Shown here: positions 8,506 to 17,246 of the stretch, piece after piece
Layout: the number at the start of each line of letters is the position of its first letter
Position numbering within the stretch: position 1 is the first letter of the stretch
Assembly (NCBI RefSeq): GCF_000258175.1
Contig: NZ_JH636049.1
Location: 210,982 to 274,981, forward strand
Direction of reading: 5' to 3'
Source of the DNA: Saccharomonospora xinjiangensis XJ-54
GTDB lineage: Bacteria > Actinomycetota > Actinomycetes > Mycobacteriales > Pseudonocardiaceae
DNA length: 64,000 nucleotides
Made by a program: the position numbers and the translations under genes
Notes under the pieces: generated by a model
What the model was told of the DNA's origin: nothing
Seen by the model: only the letters and a program-made list of their open reading frames with translations
Database searches by the model: none

Positions 8506-11500
8506 TCAATCCGCCTCTCCTCGCGCCAGCGGCAGAATCGAGGCCAGGTGCGCGCGGACCTGCTCGGTGAGCCGCCCGATGCACAACCGTTGCGCCACAC
8601 CTCGCAACACATCGTCCTCGTCGTGCCAGCCGCGCTCCTCCGCCACAATCCGCATCAACGCCGCGAGCTCCCCAGGTGGCACCTGGTCCACACCACGCGG
8701 TCCCCGCTCGCGTACCCGCACGGCCTGAGCGGGCAACCGGTAGGACCGGTACTTCACTCCGGATCTCCCCAGCGGATTGTCGGAGACCAGCACCCCGCGG
8801 CGCACGGCCTCGCTGATGGCCGAATTCAGCGCCCTGGCCACTTGTTTACCGACGCGGTGGCCGCCCGACGCCTTCACATACACCGCGTGCAACCGTTCGC
8901 CCAACACCGGTCCCTCGACCGACACGATCGAGCGGAGTCCTTCGATGATTTCGGAGCGCGTCCCGGTGGCCACCGGCGCCGCGACCCCGGTGAACGTCTC
9001 ATACGGGGCAAGTCCCCCATTCTGCGACGGGACTTCTCCGTCAACGTCGTCGTCCTCGACGGTCCCGGAGGCAGCACCGAGGTGCGCCCCCAGCCATGCC
9101 GACTCCGCAGTGCCATCCGGCTCCGGCGGCTCGCCAGTGAGCGGTTCGGACTCCTCCGATGTGTCAGCCGCAGCCGGAAGCAGCGTCGGTCCGTCTCCGG
9201 TTTCCTCGGTCGAATCCGCGTGCTCCGCCTCCTCGACCTCGGTGATGACGGCAGCCGAGGAAGGTTCCGGCTCCCCTAGTTCGCCCGCAGGGCGGATGTC
9301 CCGTTCGTCGAGAACCTTCCACAGGTCGGCGAGAGCCGCGACAGGGTCGATGCAGAACAGCGACTCCCGGACCCGGAAGAACGACCACCCGCATCGTTCC
9401 AGGTCCCTTTGCCGTGCGAGGTCGCGTTCGAAGGCGTCGGGCCCGTGCCATCGATCCCCGTCGCATTCGACCGCCAGCCTGCTTCCGTGACCAACCACCA
9501 CGAGGTCGATCCAGTAGCCGGCCGCCTCGTATTGCGGAACGACCGTGTATCCGCGACCGGCGATCCGGTTGAACACCCGCTGCTCGAACAACGAGTCGAA
9601 CGGCGGAACCCGCTCGTCCTCGGGAACGAGTTCACTCACCTGCCGGTCTGTCGAACGCCCACGCTCGATGACGCCGTAGCAGTAGTCGAGCAACTGGAAA
9701 CGCATGTCCTCCTTGTTGCTCAGCATCTGCCGTTCGACGGAGTGGAAAACCCAGATCTGGTCCCGTGCCCTCGAGACCGCGACGTTGTAGCGCTGAACGT
9801 AGCGATCCGCGGTCAACGCGGTAAGCCGACGGCCTTCCTCCGGCGCCGCGACCATCGACAGGAAGACGACATCGCGTTCGGAGCCCTGGAAGTCGCTCGC
9901 GTCACCGCACCGCAGGTCTCGCGCCGTCCAATCATCCTTGCTGATGCGCTCCAGCAGGTTCTCCTCGATGTACCGTGCCTGTGCCGGACCCAACAGTGAG
10001 ATGACGCCGAACGTCCTGTTCGCGTAGGCGGGGTCGGCCAGGCATTTCTCGACCTGATCGACTATCGCGTCCGCCTCAACAGGATTGATCTTCTTGCTGC
10101 TTGTGCCCTTTTCGTAGCCGTCCGGCAGGTACACGGCTTTGATCGGGTCGAGCCGGTCCGCGCCGTACTGCCGCACCGGTACCAGCCTGATGTTGTCGGG
10201 CTCGTAGGCGATGCGATTGGAGAATCCGATGATCTCCGGGACGCAGCGGCGATGTTCGGTCAGTGTGATAACGCCTCCATACCGCATCTTCGCCTCGTCG
10301 AACAGACTCCGTTGCGGGTCCTGCCAGGAGTCCCGGTAACGGTCGTCGGCAAGGTACTGGCCCGCAAGGTCCCGAAGCTGTTGCTGGTCCACACCGACGG
10401 CCGAGGGCGACACCTGCTTGTCATCCCCGATCACCACGATCTTCGGTGCGAGGTACTGAAGGAAAGTCGCTTCCATTCCCGCCTGTGATGCCTCGTCCAC
10501 GATCACGACGTCGAACATGTTGGGCGTGATCCGCAACTGCTCCGCGATCCGGTAAAGCGGCATGATCCACACCGGGACGGAAGGTCTGCAGCGTTCCATC
10601 GCCTGCCGGATACCTTCCCGGCGCACGGCCGCGTACTTGCCTGTCATCTTCCCAGCCCGCTGCACCAGTTGCGCGTACAGCGTCAGATCGGCTCTGGCGG
10701 AACCGCTGAGCCTCGCCGGTGACGCTGCATGGTTCCATGCGCGCCGCGCCGCCAGTGTTTCCACCTGCTGCCGAATCCGGTCGTCGATTCTGGCTGTTTG
10801 CTGTTGCAACACGTTCACGTCAAGCGATTCCTGCGCCCGGACCCACCAACGCGTCGCGATCAAGGCCCATGCGGATTCGAAATGGTCGAGACGACCCGCC
10901 CACATCTCGTTCTCCGGAGCCGCCGCCACCGCTGTGAAAAGCCCTGGCACCGCACCTGCCAGCCGCCGTCCCAGGTCGTCACGCCGGCCAGCCTGCTCCC
11001 TCACCCTCCACAGCCGGACGATCCGCGCGTGGGCCGAAGCGTAGTCGTCGGCATCCCTTTTCTCGACGGACGCCCGCAACCGGCGCACCGACGGCGCCAC
11101 ATCGTCGCCCACGACTTTCGCCAACGCGGTGGTGAGTGTGGCCAGTGGCTGTTGAGAGGCCGCCCAATCCTTCTCGATGTCAGCCGTGTCGCACAGTAGC
11201 TGGTATCTGTTCAACGCCACCGCATCGCTCCACTCCGGCAGTGGTATGCCGGACTCGGCCAGCCTCTCTCCCTCCGCACGCAGCGTTTCCGCCAGATTCA
11301 CCACGCGCCTCAAGTGGCCGAGTTCCGTGCGATGCCATTGCAGACGCTCACCATGAGAGTTCGATGTGGACACACGCGTGCCTTCAGGCCACAACCGGTC
11401 GAGCGCGGCGAGCATCCTCGATGCCTCGAACCACGTCACGACAGCGCTCAGTTGCTGTGCGCTCGTCGGAGGCAGGCCGTCCACCCTGGTGGACTCGAAC

Positions 11501-13719
11501 AGCGGCTGAGCCTGTTTCAGCACTTTCGGGGCCAGCCGCCCTACCTTTGGTGTGCCGTCCGCTGCCGTCTTGATGCGGTTTCCCTCATCGAGATAGCGCA
11601 GCAGTTCCCTGGCCAGTGCCGCCATCCGCGCGGCATCAGCACCCGGTAGTTCAATTTCGGTGAGTGGACCGAGTCGCTCCACGTGCCCCGTGGTCTGTTC
11701 GATCAGGTTCGCAAGCTGTGCTGCCCGCTCGCGCCAGGCTGCCTCCCGGCCCGCGCACACATCGTCCAGTGCGGCAGGGATCCACTGTTCCGGCCCTCCT
11801 GCGAGAACCGCCAGTTCGTCCGCGACACGCCCCAGCCGTTTCCTCAGTTCCGCTCGTTGCCGGGTGTCCAGGCGCACAACAGCGGAGAAGGCGGGATGGC
11901 TCCGAAGTTCTTCTCGCTCTTGCCGCCGGGTTTGGGCAGCGCGCTCGGCCTCCACGTATACGGCGAATCTCGCGGGCGACGGCAGGGCATCGAGTTCGAC
12001 CAGCTGCTGTCGGGCTTCCGGCTCGTCGGAAGCCAGCTCCCTGTCAAGCAGAAGCCGCCGCCATTCGAGTACCTCCTGCCCGGTCAAGGGAGGTTCGCCC
12101 TCCACGCTGTCCGGGACGTGTTCCAATATCCACCCGAACTCGTGCGAGCGTTGCTCGACCTGCTTCGCGATACCGGCGAGCGTGCCACGGTACTCGCCGC
12201 GGTCGTGCTGCCGCACCTCGCTTTCTCTCACAGCGAGCAGGTCGCGATAAACTTCCGCCCGTTCCCTGCGTAACCTGTCGATCTCGGCGAGGCAGGCTTC
12301 GATCTCGCGGGCGTTGCGTTCGGCTTCGTGGCTGTGCGCCGCAGCCGCAATCTCCTGCACCGCCACCTTCAGATCCGCCATGTCGTCACGGGATGTTCCG
12401 ACCACAGCCACGGAAAGAGGCTTGATCTTGTCGGGAAGCTTGTCCCGGACCTCCCGCAGGGCCCGATCGGTTTGCGCCGTCACGAGAACACGCTTGCCCT
12501 GAGCGAGCAGGTGGGAAATCAATGCTGCTGCGGTGTGTGTCTTGCCCGTTCCCGGCGGCCCTTGCACGAGGACCTGCGCCTGTCGATCGACCCGCTCGAT
12601 GATCTGATGTTGCCGCTCGTTGACCGGCATCGGCAGAAACGGCTCGTCCTCCACTGTCACCAGCGCACCGTCGGTCGATGCCGGCTCCGCCGAGGGAGTC
12701 TGGTCGGGATCGAGCAGGGGAAGGACGCCGCTAGGCACCGTCTCGGCTTCCGCCAACTGTTCCATGATCGTGCTGAACACTTCCACAAGACCACGCTGGG
12801 ACCGTTTGCGAAGGATCAGCGCAGGGGCGAACGTCATCGTTGCGTCCCTGGTCGCCGACGCAGGCCTGTCTTCGTCCCGGTACTCGCCGTCGGCGTCCAA
12901 CGCGTGCACGAGACGCCGGGCGGAAAGTCCCAGTCCCTCCCGGTCGAGGGGGTGCAAGCGCAAGACTCGAACGTTCGATCGGACTTCGTTGACGGTGTCG
13001 ATCGCTTTGATCAAGCCCGGGTCCAGCATGTCGAGTTCCGTTTTGAACATTTCCGGTGTCTGGCCAGCGGACACCGTCAATCGCCCTGTCTCGTCATCGA
13101 ATTCGATGATCAGCGTGCTGGTGAAGACATGTCTGGACACCTCCGGGTGTCCCTCCGGATTCCAGGACAGGCACCCCACGCCCGAGATCAGCTCTACATC
13201 TTCAGGACTGTCCTTGGCCTTGAGGAACAGTGCGAACAAGCGGTTGTAGAACAGCTTCGCGGGAAGGTCCCGCAGCTCCGCCTCCGCCCAGGTCTTCCAT
13301 TCCGCGTTCCACGACCGGTGCGCCTCACGAATATGGGGGTGTTCTGCCAACATCAGGCGGCGGGTCGCTTCTTCGTCTTCCGCCGCGTCCGGCACCACCA
13401 CCGTGATCGATTCTCGCAGTTCGGGTGCGTGCTCGGGATCGTCCCAGAGGCCCAGAAGCCACGGTTCCAGTTCGTCGGCGGGCCTCGGCGGCGTCCTGCG
13501 CGGCACACGGTCAACCGTGAGCAGGGGGCTGTCGATCGAGGGGTTCGTGATCCCGTTGGCGTGTTGCACCGCCGGGTGTTCCGGGAAGTCGGCGAACCAC
13601 AGCACCTCGCCTTCACGCTGGTATCGGTCGGTCGTGCGCGGCGCCGTCGCCTTCAGTTCCTGCGCCCGCCGCAGGAACTCGAAGAGGTTCCGGGCGCGCT
13701 CCACCATCGTGCTGTTCAA
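8506..13719 (-). CDS. SF1 helicase fused to REase_MTES-like nuclease and DUF3320-like domain
   Basis: A 1737-aa multidomain protein. Residues 1-370 are an N-terminal region of unknown fold. Motif I QGPPGTGKTHTAAALI lies at about 385, followed by a long helical insertion (about 450-1030). Motif II is VVIVDEASQAGM (about 1075), then VVIGDDKQVSPS, LTEHRRC, DFQGSERDVVFLSM and NVAVSRARDQIWVF. At about 1373-1475 sits a PD-(D/E)xK nuclease of the Vsr/DUF559/REase_MTES_1575 type (YWIDLVV then LAVECDGDRWHG). An acidic linker leads to a C-terminal winged-helix domain resembling DUF3320 (IVSVEGPVLGERL). This architecture is known from predicted biological-conflict systems, so anti-phage or anti-plasmid restriction is the likely role. 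The start may be the TTG at 13719 or the ATG at 13707; neither has a strong binding site. Confidence 0.85.
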   Translation of the reverse strand: MNSTMVERARNLFEFLRRAQELKATAPRTTDRYQREGEVLWFADFPEHPAVQHANGITNPSIDSPLLTVDRVPRRTPPRPADELEPWLLGLWDDPEHAPELRESITVVVPDAAEDEEATRRLMLAEHPHIREAHRSWNAEWKTWAEAELRDLPAKLFYNRLFALFLKAKDSPEDVELISGVGCLSWNPEGHPEVSRHVFTSTLIIEFDDETGRLTVSAGQTPEMFKTELDMLDPGLIKAIDTVNEVRSNVRVLRLHPLDREGLGLSARRLVHALDADGEYRDEDRPASATRDATMTFAPALILRKRSQRGLVEVFSTIMEQLAEAETVPSGVLPLLDPDQTPSAEPASTDGALVTVEDEPFLPMPVNERQHQIIERVDRQAQVLVQGPPGTGKTHTAAALISHLLAQGKRVLVTAQTDRALREVRDKLPDKIKPLSVAVVGTSRDDMADLKVAVQEIAAAAHSHEAERNAREIEACLAEIDRLRRERAEVYRDLLAVRESEVRQHDRGEYRGTLAGIAKQVEQRSHEFGWILEHVPDSVEGEPPLTGQEVLEWRRLLLDRELASDEPEARQQLVELDALPSPARFAVYVEAERAAQTRRQEREELRSHPAFSAVVRLDTRQRAELRKRLGRVADELAVLAGGPEQWIPAALDDVCAGREAAWRERAAQLANLIEQTTGHVERLGPLTEIELPGADAARMAALARELLRYLDEGNRIKTAADGTPKVGRLAPKVLKQAQPLFESTRVDGLPPTSAQQLSAVVTWFEASRMLAALDRLWPEGTRVSTSNSHGERLQWHRTELGHLRRVVNLAETLRAEGERLAESGIPLPEWSDAVALNRYQLLCDTADIEKDWAASQQPLATLTTALAKVVGDDVAPSVRRLRASVEKRDADDYASAHARIVRLWRVREQAGRRDDLGRRLAGAVPGLFTAVAAAPENEMWAGRLDHFESAWALIATRWWVRAQESLDVNVLQQQTARIDDRIRQQVETLAARRAWNHAASPARLSGSARADLTLYAQLVQRAGKMTGKYAAVRREGIRQAMERCRPSVPVWIMPLYRIAEQLRITPNMFDVVIVDEASQAGMEATFLQYLAPKIVVIGDDKQVSPSAVGVDQQQLRDLAGQYLADDRYRDSWQDPQRSLFDEAKMRYGGVITLTEHRRCVPEIIGFSNRIAYEPDNIRLVPVRQYGADRLDPIKAVYLPDGYEKGTSSKKINPVEADAIVDQVEKCLADPAYANRTFGVISLLGPAQARYIEENLLERISKDDWTARDLRCGDASDFQGSERDVVFLSMVAAPEEGRRLTALTADRYVQRYNVAVSRARDQIWVFHSVERQMLSNKEDMRFQLLDYCYGVIERGRSTDRQVSELVPEDERVPPFDSLFEQRVFNRIAGRGYTVVPQYEAAGYWIDLVVVGHGSRLAVECDGDRWHGPDAFERDLARQRDLERCGWSFFRVRESLFCIDPVAALADLWKVLDERDIRPAGELGEPEPSSAAVITEVEEAEHADSTEETGDGPTLLPAAADTSEESEPLTGEPPEPDGTAESAWLGAHLGAASGTVEDDDVDGEVPSQNGGLAPYETFTGVAAPVATGTRSEIIEGLRSIVSVEGPVLGERLHAVYVKASGGHRVGKQVARALNSAISEAVRRGVLVSDNPLGRSGVKYRSYRLPAQAVRVRERGPRGVDQVPPGELAALMRIVAEERGWHDEDDVLRGVAQRLCIGRLTEQVRAHLASILPLARGEAD

Positions 13720-13883
13720 TCCGACCTACCAATGACTCGGGATACCTGTTCGCCAACCACCGGATGCGTCGTACGGAACCGATGAAGTGTGAACAACCTT
13801 TATCAAGTCGTGAATGTGTCGCCGATCACGCCATGGGAGTGAGGCATCATTGCCAGCGGTTCCACGCCGTTGACGTGAAGTCG

Positions 13884-14707
13884 CTAAAACACCCCAACCC
13901 CACCACTCCTCACCGCGCTGTCAACCGCCCGCACATCCGTGAGGACCCCGACAGGCGGCTGGTCGAGGTCGAGGGGGTGTTGGTGGAGGGTGATGCCGGC
14001 ATGCCTCACGCGGTGGGCCCCATGGGGTGCTGCGTTGCCTTTCGCATAGACGAGGTGGCCTTCGGGCAGGTTCAACGCGGTGCAGTGGGCCAGCATCTGA
14101 TCCAGGTCGGCATCGGGGAAACCCGCTGGCTTCTCCGCCTTGTACTTGGCGTCGGCCACGGCCACCGGCGCCCCGCCTGCGGTGTAGACCACGAGGTCGG
14201 GAACGATGGGGAATCGCTTGCCGCTCGTCGAGGCGGTGTGCGGCCTGCCGGATGCAGTGACCCCCGAAGTCGTCGAGCTCGCCGATCGCGTCGCGCAGCG
14301 CGCGCGTGGCGAAGTCTTCGAACACCTTCGCCAGGTCGAACAGGAAGCCGTGCACGGTGACCTCGCCGGGCCGGTGCTCGATCGACGCACCGCGCAGCAC
14401 GAGCTCCGCCAGCCGAAGCGCGTCGTGATAACGGGTATTAGGACGGCTGGGCCACCACGCGGGCACGCGATCCCCGCGCCGGATCGGCGTGATCTCGCCG
14501 AGCATCACCCGCAAGCGCAGCAGCCGCCCCCGCACGTCGGCCGGGAAGGCCGGGCAGTCTGAGCAGGGCTTCACCTGAGTCGCGCAGCAACCGGTTCTCC
14601 GCGATGACGGCGGTGTGCTCGTCGTGAGCGATCTCCACGGGGACCGGTCTGCCGTGGTGCAGGCGGACCCGCACCCGAAACGTCTGACTCCCGTTCGTCC
14701 CCTTCAC
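13884..14707 (-). pseudogene. mcrC: McrC restriction subunit remnant, truncated and frameshifted
   Basis: Three successive frames join into one McrC-like protein. Frame one gives VPVEIAHDEHTAVIAENRLL and LLRLPGLP. Frame two, after a shift at about 14538-14547, gives ADVRGRLLRLRVMLGEITPI through VHGFLFDLAKVFEDFATRAL. Frame three, after a shift at about 14218-14228, gives GKRFPIVPDLVVYTAGG and the nuclease motif VAVADAKYKAE, then DQMLAHCTAL. PDLV-x(n)-DAKYK is the PD-(D/E)xK active site of McrC. The length of 824 bp equals 274 codons plus two bases, so two one-base insertions explain both breaks. The N-terminal part of a normal McrC (roughly 150 residues) and any McrB GTPase are missing. It is decayed restriction machinery beside the helicase-nuclease gene. 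Confidence 0.8.
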
Positions 14708-14889
14708 ATCGAACGCTCTCTGTAAGCAACAGGCCCCGCATAACCGGTGCTGAAAACCGGGATACTCGCGCGAAATCGGGCTTCCCTACCGCGCATGCTC
14801 ACGACCTCACACGGCGCGGACCATAACGGGTCGCCGCGCACAGTGTCGAGGCGCGGGTGCGGGCGCGGGCGCAGAGCGCTTGGCCGGGT

Positions 14890-15525
14890 TCAGTTCGCCG
14901 CCTTCAGGTTTCCGATCACGTCGGCAGCGACCTCGGCGGCCACCTGGCATGCCTTCTCAGGGTTCTCCCGGAAAGAAATCGCAGAAACACCGAAAGTCAT
15001 ATCGTCGGCAATTCCCACCGCGAGATCACAGTCCCCCTCGTGACGAGCGTCTCGAACACCCATATACACAGCGGGGTAACCCTCGATCGAAGTTTCCTCC
15101 CACAACTTGTATCGACCCTGGTCGCGAGCCATTTCAAGCCCGCGCAATCCCCCCACTCCACGTTCCTTGTTGCCCGAATCGATGCCGATTCCGATACTTC
15201 CTTCGCCCTCGCCCGTCCAACTACAGCCTGGGCCAGCCTCAGCAGCGACCTTATCGTCCTCAGGCAGGCTCGGATTCGCCTCGTTTGGCGACGTGTCCAG
15301 CTTTCCGAGTAGCCTCGGGGAGACAAGATCGCAAGGCCTGGACAGATAGGGGGTGATGTCCAGCGGATCACTGACCCGGTGTTCAGGAGCCCCACTCGCC
15401 TCCGACGCACTCACCTTTTCCGGCATAGGCTGGGCCACACCATCCGTGCCCGCAGAGCAGGAAACACCAGCGGCAGCCACGGCTAGCACGGAGGAGATTC
15501 GAAACCAAACAAAGCGGTTACGCAT
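14890..15525 (-). CDS. DUF3558 lipoprotein, cassette 1
   Basis: A 211-aa predicted lipoprotein. A short basic start and a hydrophobic stretch (ISSVLAVAAAGVSC) lead to the lipidated Cys of a SCSAG lipobox. The exported domain has the DUF3558 layout, with paired cysteines in SRPCDLVSPRLL, GCSWTGEGE, GDCDLAVGIADD and KACQVAAEVAAD. The ATG at 15525 has GGGGAGG seven bases upstream. It overlaps the stop of the preceding gene by 8 bp, so the two are translationally coupled. A close paralogue with the same arrangement lies at 21897-22535. Members of this family are frequent in Pseudonocardiaceae and their function is not established; a link to ESX substrates is suggested by the pairing. Confidence 0.85.
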   Translation of the reverse strand: MRNRFVWFRISSVLAVAAAGVSCSAGTDGVAQPMPEKVSASEASGAPEHRVSDPLDITPYLSRPCDLVSPRLLGKLDTSPNEANPSLPEDDKVAAEAGPGCSWTGEGEGSIGIGIDSGNKERGVGGLRGLEMARDQGRYKLWEETSIEGYPAVYMGVRDARHEGDCDLAVGIADDMTFGVSAISFRENPEKACQVAAEVAADVIGNLKAAN

Positions 15526-15982
15526 CAAAATTACCTCCCCTGAACGACTCAACATGGGCATCATCCGCCTCACTAATCGACTTTTTAGCAGCTTCCAACT
15601 TCTCGACAAACTCCGCGACATAGTCACGCATTGAATTATTGAACTCTTCAAGCGCAACTATTCCCTCACGCAATGAGCTCATAAATTTTACTGGTGGCTG
15701 ATCCTCCGAGGGAGGATAGAATACTCGCTGCGCCGAGAAGAAATTTCTCCGGTCCTCGTCCAGTTCTTCAGCTAACGCCTTCCAGTCCGCGATGACCGCG
15801 TCGATTTCGTCCTTGTCGAAGGACCACGACCCTCCGTTTCCCTCTCCGGCCATCCGCGCTGCCGCCGACGCACCTATCGTCGCCATGCCGGCAGGTCCTC
15901 CGAGTACAGCGCCGACCGCATCGGTCGCGCTCACGCCGTTGGCCATCTCATCGGAAAGAGCTTCGAACCAGTTCTCAGCCAC
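15518..15982 (-). CDS. ESX-type small helical protein, cassette 1
   Basis: A 154-aa soluble protein. A Gly/Ala-rich N-terminus (SATDAVGAVLGGPAGMATIG) is followed by GSWSFDKDEIDAVIADWKAL and an amphipathic helix-turn-helix pattern, ending in RDYVAEFVEKLEAAKKSI. Size, helicity and the W-S-F turn resemble WXG100/EspC-type type VII secretion substrates, but there is no strict WXG and no exact YxxxD/E tail. I chose the GTG at 15982 rather than 15988 because GGGAGG is then correctly spaced and the start aligns with the ATG of the paralogue at 22986. It is the first gene of a two-gene unit with the lipoprotein and is driven by the promoter at 16019-16047. No ESX core genes are in the window. Confidence 0.7.
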   Translation of the reverse strand: MAENWFEALSDEMANGVSATDAVGAVLGGPAGMATIGASAAARMAGEGNGGSWSFDKDEIDAVIADWKALAEELDEDRRNFFSAQRVFYPPSEDQPPVKFMSSLREGIVALEEFNNSMRDYVAEFVEKLEAAKKSISEADDAHVESFRGGNFDA

Positions 15983-16523
15983 GCTCACCCTCCCGTATTA
16001 CGTCCCCAGACCACCATGAGCGTAGCCAACACTGCACACTGGGTCAGCGACTTCCAGCCGACTCACCAGCCGAGTCCGCTCGTCGCCCACACCACCCGAC
16101 GATCAGCTTCTCGGGCAGCGCAATGCCCCGGTACCCGAGGGTTGTGGTTCGACCTGGCAATTACTCGACGGACTACGCCTGCCGCCAGTAGTCAGCAACA
16201 CAATCCAGGAGAAACCGGCTACGTCAGCGCGACAGCAATGTCATGGCCTCGGCGAGTTCATGGCGGCGCGGATGACGGAGAACGCATGCCACAACGATGA
16301 CTCGTCGATGACCACCTCTCGGGTCGAGCGCCACATCGTTGACTCTCACATCGCCTCGCGCCGCACGGTAAGGTCCACCCAGCCGCCGTCAAGGTCTGAC
16401 CCACCGGGTTCCCACTGGGTGTCTCGACAGGCAGCAAGTTTCGGCCGCACCGTGAGATTCCGGGAGCTCCAGCCGAAAGTCCGCCTGACGACGTGTCACC
16501 AGCAACACGGAGCACCGCCCGCA
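15983..16523. other. Intergenic stretch upstream of ESX-type cassette 1
   Basis: Apart from the cassette promoter at 16019-16047 I see no supported feature. Frames on both strands up to about 120 codons have no recognisable domain or binding site. A short minus-strand frame beginning MRVNDVALDPRGGHRRV near 16344 could be a peptide or a relic. Confidence 0.4.
16019..16047 (-). promoter_or_regulatory. SigA-type promoter of cassette 1
   Basis: Read on the minus strand: a -35 box CTGACC (16047-16042), a 17-bp spacer and a -10 box TACGCT (16024-16019), about 37 bp before the GTG of the ESX-type gene. The second cassette has CTGACC, 17 bp and TACCCT at the equivalent place, and the surrounding bases CCAGTGTG and GTTGGCTAC are conserved too. 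Conservation between paralogous loci supports it as functional. Confidence 0.65.
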
Positions 16524-17159
16524 CTAACCGACGCGTGTATCCAGACCCTTCCGCAGGAGTTCGAAGGCCGCCTTCACGCGGGAGACCGCCGCGGGATAGA
16601 CCTCGTCGGCACTGCGGCCTGAGCGGATTTCCTGGGCGTTGCAGTCGGCGAGGACACGCTTCATGCCGAAAACCTGCGCCGCCACGATGCGCGCGGTGAA
16701 CTCGTCACTCAGCCCACCTGAGGCGAGCAATTCCTCGCAAAGACCTCGTTCCTGCTCGATCATGTGGCCCGACAGGCGTGCCATCAGCGTCGGCGTCGAG
16801 TACAGCAGGTCGTGGAACGTGATGGCCGACGGTGTGTCGTTCAATCCTGTGAGAACGTCCCGCTGAACGAGCCGGTCAAGGAAGCTCTGCCGCAGAGCAC
16901 GGAGCGGGGACATGCCGGAGGGTCGTTTTCGGACGACCAGCGCGGGAGTCATGTCGTCGTCGAGGAACCTGCGGAGGACAAGGTCCTCTTTTGTCGGAAA
17001 GTAGGAGAACAGCGTCGGCTTGGACACCTCGGCGGCGGCCGCGATGTCAACGACGGAGACGCCGTCGAACCCCGACTCCCGGAACAGCGCGAAGGCCGCC
17101 TCCATGATCGCTTCGCGCGTGCGGCGCTTCTTCCGCTCCCGCAGCCCGAGTTCCGCCAT
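16524..17159 (-). CDS. TetR-family repressor divergent from helR
   Basis: A 211-aa TetR/AcrR regulator. The N-terminal HTH reads RTREAIMEAAFALFRESGFD then VSVVDIAAAAEVSKPTLFSYFPTKEDLV. The C-terminal ligand/dimer region is unlike others I know. It is transcribed away from the helR gene across an 87-bp gap, so it most likely represses itself and helR. That differs from the rifamycin-associated element control described for some actinomycete helR genes, and I do not see such an element here. The inducer is unknown. Confidence 0.85.
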   Translation of the reverse strand: MAELGLRERKKRRTREAIMEAAFALFRESGFDGVSVVDIAAAAEVSKPTLFSYFPTKEDLVLRRFLDDDMTPALVVRKRPSGMSPLRALRQSFLDRLVQRDVLTGLNDTPSAITFHDLLYSTPTLMARLSGHMIEQERGLCEELLASGGLSDEFTARIVAAQVFGMKRVLADCNAQEIRSGRSADEVYPAAVSRVKAAFELLRKGLDTRVG

Positions 17160-17246
17160 GCCCCCAGCCTAATCGAACCCTATCCAGGGCAATAAGCTGA
17201 CCGAGTCTTATGATTAACCGAGTTAAGTTTTGGAGAAGAGGATCGC
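17160..17246. promoter_or_regulatory. Divergent tetR/helR control region
   Basis: An AT-richer island (about 17190-17230) in otherwise GC-rich DNA. It contains two direct copies of ACCGAGT (17200-17206 and 17217-17223) spaced 17 bp apart, and the partly symmetrical CTTATGATTAACCGAGTTAAG-like segment, quoted here only in outline. These are candidate operator half-sites for the TetR protein. GGAGAAGAGG before 17247 is the helR binding site. The promoter elements are not clear. Confidence 0.4.

Noticed and set aside
12328..13785. A 485-codon plus-strand frame inside the helicase-nuclease gene.
   Set aside because: It is antisense to clear SF1 helicase motifs and lacks any recognised domain.
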